A DNA stretch of 64,000 nucleotides from contig JAOTOM010005125.1 in NCBI GenBank assembly GCA_034440615.1, forward strand, positions 82,001-146,000. The letters are read 5' to 3'. A program made the translations under genes and the position numbers. The notes under the pieces were generated by a model. The model made no database searches. It was not told the DNA's origin and saw nothing but the letters and a program-made list of their open reading frames with translations. Source of the stretch: Ashinkailepas kermadecensis. Lineage: Eukaryota; Arthropoda; Thecostraca; Neolepadidae. This document shows positions 52,362 through 62,665 of the stretch, one piece after another; position 1 is the stretch's first letter; each line of letters opens with the position of its first letter.

Positions 52362-52943
52362 TATGAACGCGGGTTGCGTCGGTGGCGCTGGCAGGGATGG
52401 TCCGGACCCTCGACAGCTGCTGACGGGTTACTGCAGGTCAAGAATGCATACGTCGTGATTCATTCCGAGGGTAGCGCTCGGTTCCGGCGCACGTACTGCG
52501 CCGCTGCAGTCATCAGTACTTTGCTGTCGTAAGCAGAACTGTTGAACTCGTGGTCAGGTCTGACGCTGGCATGAGCTGAAGACAGCTCATCTTCACCGGG
52601 AGGGTAACTGAATGGATTTAAGGTTTGCCGCTGCTTTCAGGTACAGAGATGCGGTACTCGGTTCAGAGGTACGGAAGCAATGATAGGCATTAATTTTGAC
52701 CACCGTACACGTTTTTATACAGTATAACAGCGTACCACACCGTACATCGGTTGGGGTGTCGTTACAGCGTCCCATTAGCATCAATACGCGTCATAGCGTT
52801 CCATTAATATCCACATGCCAGTATATGGCAATCCATTAAGGATGACGTCACCGCGCCATCGAAGGTGGCTTCACTGAGCCTGGTATCAACACGTCTTACC
52901 AATTTGCAGTGACTCACTTGTACACATTACATATCAGCATTAA
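52362..52943. other. noncoding stretch between pol and the extra ORF
   Basis: Retrotransposon sequence with no frame of note. CCATTAA/CGTTCC blocks (near 52755, 52795 and 52835) recur three times. Confidence 0.5.
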
Positions 52944-55900
52944 TTAATCCAGCATCGACTTAAACGTTTCCATCTGCGCTTTCATCTGTGCCATCAACAT
53001 TGCGTTTTGTTTCTCCGCAAAAGCTACTAATGCCGAAGTCTTACGTTGCTTCAAGCTTATAGATTCCACGTCTGCATCGTACTCTGTAGACGACGTATCC
53101 TCATATATTTGCTGTTTGTCGGGAGGGCAATCATCGTCTGACGTTAGTTCTAATTGCCGTTTTTCTGGAGCAACACCTGGTGGGCTCTCTGCTGATTCTC
53201 TCAAACGAAGGGCCAATTCTGCTAGAGGTACATTGTCTTCTGAGTCACTACTCTGAAGTTTTGTGCATTTCGTTGTGCGTGGCTGCGACTTTTCATTCTC
53301 CGATTCGCTAGACGTGGGTAATTGGCGTTTTGCTATTCGCCGGGATAATTCGGCCAGTGGTAAGTCGTCCTCGGACTCACTGGTACCTGGGAGTTGACTT
53401 GGTTCGGCTAACTGGGTGGGTGATGATTCAGCTTCTCGTCGGCCTGTCTCGACCGGCGGGTCTGGCCTTGTGCCAGTTATGTCTGGGGCCCGTGTCGGCA
53501 TGTCGACGTCATTGTCTGCTGACCCTACTGGCCAGTCCGTGTCCATGAGCTCATAGCCACAACTTGGCTGCTGGCTGAGTTCGGCTTCCGCGCGCTTAGC
53601 TAGCCTTGATGGCTGGATACGTTCGGGAGTGATGCGGTCGGGATTGGACCGTTTATTGATATACTTCAGATTAATCGGCTCGTCTACATCCTTCGTGGGT
53701 TCCCAGGCGGTTGTGGGGTCAGCTAAACGTAGTTTTTGTACGTGTACCAGGCGAGTTTTTCCCGTAACTTGACTTCGAATAATATAGTTAACAGCGCTCA
53801 CCTGTTTAATTATTCTGTAATACGGTTTCCACGGCAAGGCGAATTTGGGTGAATTACCAGGACGCACTGTAGTGTCGTAATAGTACACTGGGTCTCCTAT
53901 TTTAAAACTACGCGGCTTCGCTTTTCGGTCTGCATACTCTCTATTCTTTTCGTGACTGGCAATGATATGTGATTTTACGTGACTATAGGCTTCATGTAAA
54001 TTGGCTAACATTTTTGGAACGTAGTCGTCTCCGTAGTATTTAACTTTGGGTTGCAATAAATTATCTAAAGGGAGGACGGGGTCACGACCGTATAGCGTGA
54101 AGAAGGGTGATATTGTTCCTGAACTTCCAATGTTTGCTGTTCGGTAGGCAGCTAAAGTGGCAGGTATTTTTGTGTCCCAGTCGTTTTGGTTCCGGTTGAT
54201 TGATTTGGCTAGGATATCGTTTTGTACCCGATGGTACCTTTCAACTTTTCCATTTGTAGAAGGTCTATATGCACTGGTACGAATATGTCGAATGTTCAGG
54301 CATGTCTCTAGTTCCTCAACGATTGTGTTTAGAAATTCCGTGCCTCGGTCGGAAAGGATTATTCGTGGGCAAGAGTGCCGTGGGATAATTTCCTCCATAA
54401 GGATTTTGGCAACGGTCTTGGCATCCTTGCGTGCCGTGCAGAAACTTTCCGGCCATGAAGAGAAGTGGTCGACAATGGTAATTACATACCGGTTACCGTT
54501 TTCCGTTTCTGGATATGGTCCACAAGTGTCAATTCCTATCATTTCGAACGGGTAATGTGGCACAGGCATTTCCTGCATTGGGGCTGGAGCTGCCTTCGCT
54601 CGTCGTCCTGTACACGATACACAAGCTTTTATGTATGCTACAGTATCTCGCCACATACCACTCCAATAATATCTAAACTTCAATTTTTCATACGTTTTGA
54701 CCAATCCCATGTGTCCAGCAAAAAAGCTTTCATGAAATTCTTTGAGTAATTCTTGTCTCAAACATTTTGGCACGCATAATTGTAGTCCAGGGAACGGTCC
54801 ACAGCGTGGTCCTTCGCTAATTTTGTAAATGAGTTTGTCTAACTCCATATAGTGTAAAACTACATTTTTATAATCCGCGTGATTTTTATCGTTTATCATT
54901 TTCCGAATTTTTCCTATTTCCTCGTCTGTTCGCTGAAGTAAGTCAATATTTTCCCATCTTACTAATACATCCTTGAATTTTTCTTCTCGACTCAATTCTT
55001 CCTCCGGTTTACCGAATTCGGTTCCCTTGAAGTCTCCTATGGGAACGTGGTCGGAATCGATTACATTTATTTCCTGATTAGTTTCACTTATACGGCTGAG
55101 ATGATCTGCAACAACATTCTTTGAGCCTTTAATGTATACTATTTCACAGTTGTGCTCGGAAAGCATGATAGCCCATCTCTGTATCATTGGGTTTTTCATC
55201 TCTGAAAGATTTAAAAATGTAAGTGGTCTGTGATCAGTCAGGATGGTGAATTTTGATCCCAGTAAGTATTGACGTAATTTTGAGACTGCGTAAATGACGG
55301 CATATGTCTCGAGCTGCACAATCGGCCATTTTTGTTGTGTTTCGTTAAGTTGTTTAGACAAATATTGGATCACTTTCTCTTCTCCATTGTGTTCCTGTAC
55401 TAAAACTGCTCCTACCGCTCTCAGTGAGGCGTCGGTATACAACTTATAGTCTTTTGTGACATCTGGATAAGACAGTACTGGTGCAGAAGCCAGCTTGTGT
55501 TTTAGTGTTGTGAAAGCGTTTTCGCAATCATTGGTCCAATTGAAGGTTGCATGTTTCCTCGTTAAGTCAATCAGTGGTGTGGCAATCTGGCTAAATTTGG
55601 GGATGAAACGTCGATAGTAAGAACACATGCCGATAAATGATCGGACTCCTTTCACAGTAGTCGGAGCTGCCATGTACTGGATAGCTTCTACCTTCTCCGG
55701 GTTTGGCTTGATGCCAGAGGCTGATACTACGTGTCCAAGATAGTGTACTTCCTTTTTTAGAAACTCACATTTTGATAGTTTCAATTTTAACTGTGCTTTT
55801 CGCAGGCGTCGAAAAACTTCCTCCAAATGAGCTAGATGTTCTTTGAATGTTTTTGAATATATTATTATGTCGTCGATGTATGCTGTTGCGAATTGATTCT

Positions 55901-57383
55901 GTATTCCAGATAGAACTTTGGACATCACTTGAGCAAAGAGGCTCGGAGCGTTGCAGATTCCAAAGGGCATTTTTCTGAAGTTCCACAAACCCATGAAGCA
56001 GATAAAGGCTGTCTTAGGTATGCTATCTTTTGCCATTGGGATTTGCCAATATCCTGACTTTAGATCTAGTGATGAGAAGAAGTTTGCTCCGCCTAGAGAC
56101 GCGAGAATATCTTCTATTAGTGGAAGGGGATAGCTGTTTTTCTTCGTAATGTTATTTAATTTCCGATAATCGACTGCAAACCTGTTCGATCCGTCCCTCT
56201 TCCGAACTATTACGATGGGTGCAGCCCACGGACTGTCGGATTCCTCTATTATACCAGCTTTTAGCATGATACGTATCTGTTCCTCCACATATTTTCGTTG
56301 GCTAAACGGCGTTTTGTAAGGCGGCTGACGGACGGGAGCGTGGTCACCAGTCTCTATCTCCATCTCAGCAAGGTCAGTTGTACCGAGGTCGGCGTCACTC
56401 GCGGCAAACAGGTCAGCATTGGCTCGTAACAGCTGTTCGAGATCGTCCCTGTCAGCGTCGGTCAGATGAGCCAGTCGCGCTTGCTCAACTGGGTCAGTGG
56501 GTGAGGTGGTCGGGGCTAAGTCAAGGTCTTGTGGCACGTCAACAAGATACTCCAGATCCGAGTCATCTATTCTCTCAGCATAGGCGATCACTTGATTGTT
56601 ATACATTGTGAAGTCTCGGGTAGACGTATTTATAATTCTCACTGGTAGTCGCTTATGGCGGTCTGGTTTTGCCACTATCTCGGCTATGATTAAGCCTGGC
56701 TCCTCGGAAATTACTGGTGTATTGTCCAGTGACCTCACATAGCACGTTTGATTCACTAGTTGCGTCCTATTCACAGCTGCCAGACACTCCACGACCGTAT
56801 TGGCCGGGATAAATGTGCGTCCTTTGATCCTGACTAGCGAACTCGCCTTTTCGCTAGTCGTGCGCTGCTGAGGGCGAAGCGGAATCATACTACCTTCGAT
56901 ACACAAGGCTTTTTTCTCGAAATCTAATTTTGCTCCGAACTCCGTTAAGAAATCGTTTCCTAACATGCATTGTTGTTTCAGTCCTGCTACAATTTGAAAG
57001 CTGAATGGTTTACTGAATTTACTCATCTCGACTCTAAATGTTCCTACACCAATGTTTTTCAAACGATGCCCGCTTGCTGAAATGAGTGGGATGCGGTCTT
57101 TTGGGTCCTCTGAAAATCTGAGAGTCTGTTTTTCCGTGATTTTATCAAAAAGTTCCTTTGAGATTAAGGAAATATCGGCGCCCGTATCAACGAGCGTATA
57201 AGCTTTTTGACTTCCGACTTTGATCCAGCACATGGGAGTGTTGGGTTTAACACGAACGTGCTGTACATTTTTGTGGTTCAAGTTCTGTTTCTGCGGGTTT
57301 CGCTTCCTACGGACGTTTTTTCTTTCCTTACTCTGTGGTTTCTGATTCCAATTAGCTCTAGCTCTACCGTGGTGGTCGTTCAC
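52944..57383 (-). CDS. pol: gypsy Pol polyprotein: protease, reverse transcriptase, RNase H, integrase
   Basis: A 1,479-codon open frame. The aspartic protease has the active site VDTGADISL at residues 65-73. Reverse transcriptase has FAVDYRKLN, LDLKSGYWQI and the catalytic YIDD at about 502. RNase H has YTDAS at about 648 and DHRPL. Integrase has an HHCC zinc domain at about 880-920, then Asp in IDTCGPY, Asp in LSDRGTEF and Glu in NGKVERYH, with exactly 35 residues between the last two (DD35E). The C-terminal tail is acidic and Ser-rich with LPLAELSRR / VPLAELALR repeats. The frame has no stop, so the enzyme may be functional. The listed first codon is GTG; expression is more likely by -1 frameshift from gag than from its own start. 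Confidence 0.93.
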   Translation of the reverse strand: MNDHHGRARANWNQKPQSKERKNVRRKRNPQKQNLNHKNVQHVRVKPNTPMCWIKVGSQKAYTLVDTGADISLISKELFDKITEKQTLRFSEDPKDRIPLISASGHRLKNIGVGTFRVEMSKFSKPFSFQIVAGLKQQCMLGNDFLTEFGAKLDFEKKALCIEGSMIPLRPQQRTTSEKASSLVRIKGRTFIPANTVVECLAAVNRTQLVNQTCYVRSLDNTPVISEEPGLIIAEIVAKPDRHKRLPVRIINTSTRDFTMYNNQVIAYAERIDDSDLEYLVDVPQDLDLAPTTSPTDPVEQARLAHLTDADRDDLEQLLRANADLFAASDADLGTTDLAEMEIETGDHAPVRQPPYKTPFSQRKYVEEQIRIMLKAGIIEESDSPWAAPIVIVRKRDGSNRFAVDYRKLNNITKKNSYPLPLIEDILASLGGANFFSSLDLKSGYWQIPMAKDSIPKTAFICFMGLWNFRKMPFGICNAPSLFAQVMSKVLSGIQNQFATAYIDDIIIYSKTFKEHLAHLEEVFRRLRKAQLKLKLSKCEFLKKEVHYLGHVVSASGIKPNPEKVEAIQYMAAPTTVKGVRSFIGMCSYYRRFIPKFSQIATPLIDLTRKHATFNWTNDCENAFTTLKHKLASAPVLSYPDVTKDYKLYTDASLRAVGAVLVQEHNGEEKVIQYLSKQLNETQQKWPIVQLETYAVIYAVSKLRQYLLGSKFTILTDHRPLTFLNLSEMKNPMIQRWAIMLSEHNCEIVYIKGSKNVVADHLSRISETNQEINVIDSDHVPIGDFKGTEFGKPEEELSREEKFKDVLVRWENIDLLQRTDEEIGKIRKMINDKNHADYKNVVLHYMELDKLIYKISEGPRCGPFPGLQLCVPKCLRQELLKEFHESFFAGHMGLVKTYEKLKFRYYWSGMWRDTVAYIKACVSCTGRRAKAAPAPMQEMPVPHYPFEMIGIDTCGPYPETENGNRYVITIVDHFSSWPESFCTARKDAKTVAKILMEEIIPRHSCPRIILSDRGTEFLNTIVEELETCLNIRHIRTSAYRPSTNGKVERYHRVQNDILAKSINRNQNDWDTKIPATLAAYRTANIGSSGTISPFFTLYGRDPVLPLDNLLQPKVKYYGDDYVPKMLANLHEAYSHVKSHIIASHEKNREYADRKAKPRSFKIGDPVYYYDTTVRPGNSPKFALPWKPYYRIIKQVSAVNYIIRSQVTGKTRLVHVQKLRLADPTTAWEPTKDVDEPINLKYINKRSNPDRITPERIQPSRLAKRAEAELSQQPSCGYELMDTDWPVGSADNDVDMPTRAPDITGTRPDPPVETGRREAESSPTQLAEPSQLPGTSESEDDLPLAELSRRIAKRQLPTSSESENEKSQPRTTKCTKLQSSDSEDNVPLAELALRLRESAESPPGVAPEKRQLELTSDDDCPPDKQQIYEDTSSTEYDADVESISLKQRKTSALVAFAEKQNAMLMAQMKAQMETFKSMLD

Positions 57384-58397
57384 AGCAGAGCTCGGCCGTT
57401 TCCCGTTTCTCTAGGAGACGTTGGGCAGGAACGACACTGCCATCCCACGTGACCTACCTTGGTGCATCTGTGACAAATGGGTCGGCCGTCCGGGGTCCAT
57501 TGATATGAGGGATTAGGCGGGTTTGGCGGTCGAGGTTTCCAAGTCGCGGGGCCGAAAGAGGGGCGCGGCATTGGAGGTCCATAGTTGGGTCGGGGAACGT
57601 ACGGTCTGGGTGGTCGCGGGTATGGTGGATAGGTCGGGGTGAATACACGTGGTCCTGATTGTGGCTGGGTTTGTGGTTTCGGGGGGTCCAGTTTTTGAGC
57701 TGCCAGTTTTGATACAGTCTCTCCTAGGGATACTACCAGTTTCTCGATTTTGTCCAACCGTTCATTTCCACTTTGTACCATGTCAACTTCCATGGGTTCC
57801 TCATCCGTTTTCTGTGATCCCCGACATAATAAAAATGTTTTCAGCAGTTGCTGTTCATGCACAGCGAATTGAATTGCCTCCTCAAGGGTCTGAAAGGTAT
57901 GTCTATATAATTTTTCTGCTAGCTGTTGGCTTTGTACTCCTTTGTTGAACACATCTAACAAAATTTGTTGGGTAGCGGGGCTATCAATGTCTGTATAAGC
58001 TTCCTTGGCTAGTGAAATGATTCTCTCAGAGTAATTCTGAATCGACTCAACGCGGAATTGTTTTGTTCTTCTTAAGTTTTCTTGAGCGTTTTTCTGATCG
58101 GCAAGGTCAGAATAGCGTTCCTTCATTAATTGTTTAATATCTGCCCACGTTAGATTTGCCTGTAGCGCTAGCATACGTTGGAGAAATTCGGCTGCCAAGT
58201 GTTTTCAAGCAAATGATTCTCATCTGTTCATTATCTATACTGTAGCTAATTCTTTCCAGCTGTTTTAACCAGTCCATTAACTTATTATGGCTGTCGCCTG
58301 TATATTGTTTAATGTTGTTGCTTAAGCCCTGAGCTCTTAATTCCATCCTGATTTGATTAAAACTCTCAGAGATACGATCCAGCGGAATCTCGGTCAT
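57380..58397 (-). pseudogene. gag: gypsy gag, one-base frameshift near 58190
   Basis: The N-terminal frame starts at 58397 (MTEIPLDRISESFNQIRMEL) and carries the capsid-like DSHNKLMDWLKQLERI segment. The downstream frame (58198-57380) carries the rest of the capsid-like domain (TWADIKQLMKERYSDL, SIQNYSERI), a Pro-rich linker, and a zinc knuckle CHRCTKVGHVGWQC close to the C terminus. The two are offset by one base at a short A run around 58195-58200, the only clear lesion. Gag forms the particle and binds RNA through the knuckle. The stop at 57380-57382 follows the slippery site. Confidence 0.85.
57398..57404 (-). promoter_or_regulatory. candidate -1 ribosomal frameshift site GGGAAAC
   Basis: On the minus strand the heptamer reads G GGA AAC in the gag frame, a perfect X XXY YYZ slippery site. 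It lies 16 nt before the gag TGA. Slipping back one base leads straight into the pol frame, which is closed by TAG just upstream. The gag/pol overlap is about 30 nt. A downstream structure was not assessed. Confidence 0.6.
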
Positions 58398-58768
58398 TGT
58401 TCCTTTACTTTAATTAAGTTCTCAAAATAAAATTTCGGTTTACACAGGTTTTGCGGAGAGGTGTGCGACTAATTAGTTTCCTAATCCACGTACAGTTCAT
58501 ACATGTAGTACACAATGAACACGCGAACACTTCAATACTATGCAGTGGTCAAAATTTGGCACAGGTATTGTTTGGAGGATTTTAGGAATTTCCGGGCTTA
58601 CTGCGTTGTTGAGGTAGTCGGATTGATTTGCTCCTCCTGCAGACAGATGTACTCGTAGTCGGATGTGCTGACCTCAGGTCGTCCGATGTGATGCCCGAAG
58701 ATCACCAGCACCAGATGTGACAGCTTGGTGACTGTCCAGGGGCCTACATCCGCGGTCTCGGCACCAGT
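58398..58768 (-). promoter_or_regulatory. leader with tRNA primer-binding site
   Basis: Directly inside the 5' LTR the minus strand reads AC then TGGTGCCGAGACC (58766-58754). It starts with TGG as expected for pairing with a tRNA CCA end. The 3' end of animal tRNA-Phe, as I remember it, would pair with one mismatch; the assignment is tentative. The rest is an untranslated leader to the gag start. Confidence 0.55.
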
Positions 58769-59619
58769 TATAGGGTAGTTTTTTCCCTGGCCGTGGGAAA
58801 TCTAGGGATAGACCAATCGCTTCCGCTTTGTATACCCCAGAACAGTAGGTGGACAGCTCACTCGTTAAAACTCCGTGATGAGTGACTTCCCGGGCTGAAA
58901 GCTTCCTCGGCCCGCCAACTACGTTGAGTCGCGACAGGCAAACGCCAGTCCGCTCCGGAAATCGCAAAGACGTGATGGTTCTACCTCGTAGTCCGAGTCT
59001 AGGTCGAGTCTCGAGCTGAGTCTCGAGCCCCGTCTCGAGCTCTCCCTTTATTTTCATTTGCACTCATATATATACACACGAGTCCGCCCACGTAAGTACA
59101 TTGACGGCATGCAACCCGCACTGCTATTGGCTGGTTCTACATAACACGCCAACCCGCAAGTGAACCGGGCCGTGATTGGCCCGACACGCCAGCGGCCATT
59201 GCCCTCGCTGGACGTTGCTGACTGTTGATTCGCCGCAGGTCATGGGTTCAGTTCTAATGCACTTCTCGCACGCTGAGATTGCAGTTTTGCACGGCAGCCT
59301 GGCTGCTCGGTCGCGTGGCAACCAGCGATGATTTGTGGACGTACCCGACTGGTGGCGCCAGTTGCCTTGTGGTATGCGAACTCACCGACACGAGCTCCGG
59401 TTCTTATCAGTTATAACCTCGTAAGGTGATCTCATCGCGGTGGCTAATAATCGAACAATGCGAGCGGCACTTGGCCTTATCTGTGATAGATCGGGTGGGC
59501 CGCATGCCTGACGCTCTTGTTGTGACAGGTGTGTGGGTGCCTCATGCGGCCCCATCGCGGTGACGCATACAGTACATTCCAGAGGCTGGCTCGTTCGTAT
59601 TAACTTTAACATCGTTACA
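58769..59619 (-). repeat. 5' LTR of the gypsy element
   Basis: 851 bp, matching the LTR at 50517-51366 except for one extra G in CTCCGGAAATCGC and a T/C change in the GAGCTCTCCC run, as far as I could compare by eye. It holds the promoter in principle: TATATATA lies in the middle on both strands. Confidence 0.93.
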
Positions 59620-59623
59620 AAGC
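59620..59623. repeat. target-site duplication AAGC (right)
   Basis: Matches 50513-50516 at the other end of the LTR element. Confidence 0.85.
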
Positions 59624-59710
59624 GGACCCTCAAGCCCATCATGTAAAGTGTTTGAAGTGTGTCATAGATGTAACAAAGTTGGTTTTGGGTCATCTTAATC
59701 CCAGCCATTC
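59624..59710 (-). mobile_element. I-type LINE copy B, continuation of RNase H
   Basis: The minus strand reads IYDTLQTLYMMGLRVRF, the RNase H stretch that should precede WVPSHCG at 50512. It is close to IYETLGTLHLMGVKVRF of copy A. Similarity fades by about 59710, where the copy is 5' truncated. Confidence 0.8.
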
Positions 59711-60678
59711 AGCCCCTACCCCCACCGTTCCTGGCGCGACAAGTTTTCGGCAGTTACCTGTCGCCCGCCTATCTAGATGCTGACAAGTGAAGTCCCCGCT
59801 CCAGTCGGGGCCGTTCAATGGACCTTACCCCTTCCCCTCTCCTCTCCGGCAGTCATCCCGGCCGCCGGAGATGTGAGCTCGATACCTGACCCCAGCTTGC
59901 TTGGTCGGCCGCCACCGCTGCACCCCAGTACCCCGGCGCGCGCACCGCCGCCGTCGTCAGATGGTGAATGCCAGTGAAGTGATGTGACGTAAGTGGGTGA
60001 TGTAGGACAAGTGATTATATTATGGGAACCCTATGGACAGGCGTGTCTATGATGTCTAAGCCAGCTGTCATGCGGTGAGGTGGCCGAGTGTCGCTATTGT
60101 GTCAGGCGCTGTGTCGCCAGACCAGAGGCTGCAGTACCGAGCCTCTGCCAGTCAGCCGATTGTTGTGGTTCGCCAGCGTCCGGTGAAATGCTGATACAGC
60201 CCACGTGTGCGACGCCAGGCCGAGCGAGGCTGCCGATGTGCACTCCCAGCACCAGTTCCCACGGATGTGGACCGTCGTGCTGAGATCAGAGGTGTCTCTG
60301 TCTCTGATGTCAGAGGGACAGCGGGCCGCTTGCAGTAGAAGTCAGAGTTCGCCTTTGTTCTCTAGCGGGGATGAGTAACCCCACTGGCCATGCGACGCAG
60401 TCAGTCATGTGACGTGTTGCGGGTTGATCACGTGACCAGTGACGTGTCGTTGTCTGCGAGTATCTAGCGACGGTACCGCGAGGCAGGAGGTCTCTCTTGG
60501 AGGAACGGTCGTCGTGGGCGGTCGCCCCTCTGGCGGCCGACCGCCGCCAAGCCCGCCCTGGCTCACCATATTAAGGTACCGAGGTACGTCGGGACTCTGC
60601 CTGAGAGTCGCTACGTCTGTTGAGATGTAGATCGAAGGTGAAACTGTTGCTCTTTCTGTCAAGCTGATCGAATCACCA
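59711..60678. other. no gene recognised
   Basis: Relatively GC-rich, unique-looking sequence. Frames at 59777-59977, 60080-60283 and 60405-60980 show no motif, and the last runs into the TTAA element. A first exon or regulatory region cannot be excluded. Confidence 0.45.
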
Positions 60679-61613
60679 TTAACACGCGCCCTGGAGGGCC
60701 TCGGAGAATTACGCGCACTGGAGGGGGGGGGGGCGGATTCCGCCCCCCCTAAGATCTCGGCTCCTAGTAAGGCTGGAGGAACGAAATTCGTAGGGTGGAT
60801 GAGCACGGTAGTGAACTCTATTGTGTGCAATTTTCGTGACCTTAGGTCAATATCTTCAAGGTCAAATGAGGTCAGATTGGCAAAGTTTTCCGGTTTTGCG
60901 TGACTTGGCTTGTCATCGTTATGGATCGCTGTGATTGTGTTTAAATGCTCCAAAATGGGCATCAATGATGTTTTGGACATTACTAATGATGCAATGCAGA
61001 TGCTAGACCCAACATTTGACCTCAGGTCACCTATATAGCACCACTTTATCAGGTCAGTTACCTGTTCCAGTTACCGGAACCGGCCGCCCGCCCGACTGCT
61101 CCGTCGGGCAGCTCGGAGCAATCGGCTTCGTGAAGAAGGGAGTGAAGTACATGAATAAAGTATGGAAACGCAATGACAAACAGTGCAAATGACAACCAGT
61201 AGTGCATTTATGGCAACATTCCAGTTGATCAAGTTTGGTTCCATTAACCTGTCATGAACTTGACCTGACTTGACCTTGGTGACCTAACATGACCTTGAAA
61301 CTATACAGCATATCAATATGCATCAAACAAGTCGCTAGTGTTGCCTAGAACACTTCCCTTTTGTCAGTATACTGGAAGCGCATCGGCGCCGATTTTTGTG
61401 GTCTGGCGCTATAACATTTTTTTACTTTAGCGGCCCCTAACTTGAAAAATCTTCGGCCGATTTCCATTTTTCTTACTTTAAACGACGCACCGTTCATTTC
61501 TAAGTAGGTACACCGAAAATCGCGTATATCCACCGGTAAAATCTGCAGTTATTTGCGAAAAATCGGAGGGGTGGGCGGATTTCGCTCCCACCCCTCTCCA
61601 GTGCGCGTGTTAA
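60679..61613. mobile_element. TTAA-flanked nonautonomous DNA element, copy 2
   Basis: The same element as 45958-46889: TTAA at both ends, left terminus ACACGCGCCCTGGAGG, right terminus CCTCTCCAGTGCGCGTG. The same internal order is kept (GATCTCGGCTCCTA, TTGACCTCAGGTCACCTATA, ACCTGACTTGACCTTGGTGA). No coding frame. Confidence 0.88.
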
Positions 61614-61850
61614 TGTCTAATCTTCGTGGCCATTTATCCGCTGACTAATTTGCACAATATAGAAGTGCTGGTTTTGGAAGTGCGTGTCAAGAGGTGTGCA
61701 GATCAGAGCTCTGAGATGGAAGTCAGAGCCATTATTGAAATCATAACCGGGGTCTTAAATATCGCAAACGCTGAGGTACCCTAGTACTATCAACTTGCCA
61801 GAAGAGTTTGCCCCCTTCAGGGATGGACTTGAAACCTTTTCTACATAGAT
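61614..61850. other. no gene recognised
   Basis: Short unique stretch between the TTAA element and the LINE fragment. Confidence 0.45.
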
Positions 61851-62150
61851 GGAAATATGGCAATGGTGTGAAAATGAAAGTGAAGAAAGTGATTGAAGAA
61901 CAGATTGTTCGGAGTCCGAACAAACAACGACGCTGCGTATGGGGTGACAAAGGAAACGATTATGAATATAACGAAGGGCAATGAGGATGGCATGTAATTC
62001 AGCGATAAAAATTGATGTTCCGTCTGGTAATCGAGGTTGTTTTTTGTACGCTCCTGAAACTATTGCATTTCCTGTAAGGTCGCGTTTTTAGAACCGTCAG
62101 TAAAAATAAAAGGAACATGGTGATAACGAGCCCGAAATTGGTGAAATCTT
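61851..62150 (-). mobile_element. RNase H fragment of the I-type LINE
   Basis: About 300 bp clearly homologous to 43897-44190 of copy A (AAATATGGCAATGGTGTGAA, GTCCGAACAAACAACGACGC, AAAATTGATGTTCCGTCTGG). It has stops and indels. Confidence 0.82.
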
Positions 62151-62194
62151 TGTTTGTATATTGTATTTGAATTTTGTGTATATTGTATTTGAAA

Positions 62195-62303
62195 TGGGTG
62201 AAATTTTTGAGATGTGAAATTTTTGAAATGTGAAATTTTTGAAAAGTGAAATTTTTGAAATGTGAAATTTTTGAAATGTGAAATTTTTGAAATTTGTAGG
62301 GTA
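62195..62303. repeat. 16-bp tandem repeat (GTGAAATTTTTGAAAT)
   Basis: Seven copies with minor changes, at the broken edge of the LINE fragment. Confidence 0.9.
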
Positions 62304-62665
62304 GTTCTTAACCCCTGACATGAGATAGTCTAGTAGGACCGTCGCGAACCGCAATTAACCCGAAATGGAGAAGCGCAAGACTCGTCGTTAATTTAAACGT
62401 ATAACAAATAGCGCGAGGCCGAAATATGATGGGTATTGGCGGCAATTTAGCACGCGTCCGCCAGCCAGTGGCGTCGCCACGAAATCCTTCCTGGGGGGCA
62501 AGGTCGAAATGGGGCCTCCTGTTCCCCGAAAGGGGGCCTCCATTGTGTTAGGGTCTCATATTGTTTTTAGGCTCTTATACTATGGGTCGAGGATGGGGAA
62601 CATGATTTCATATTAGTTTTTTTGGTTCTTGGCATGGTGCATCATTTACTCAAAACGCAATAGCA
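62304..62665. other. no gene; possible hAT-like terminus
   Basis: CAGTGGCGTCGCCACGAAAT at 62466 looks like a hAT-type end and contains a GGCGTCGCC inverted motif, followed by CTGGGGGGC. No partner terminus was found in the window. Confidence 0.35.

Larger units (their letters stand above)
50517..59619 (-). mobile_element. Ty3/gypsy LTR retrotransposon, recent insertion
   Basis: A 9.1-kb element on the minus strand: 5' LTR (59619-58769), leader, gag (58397-57380), pol (57404-52944), extra ORF (52361-51828), 3' LTR (51366-50517). Pol order is protease, reverse transcriptase, RNase H, integrase, as in Ty3/gypsy. The LTRs run TGTAACG to CCTATA and differ at only a couple of positions that I can see. 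The element interrupts the RNase H region of LINE copy B with a 4-bp AAGC duplication. One frameshift in gag is the only obvious lesion. Confidence 0.93.
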
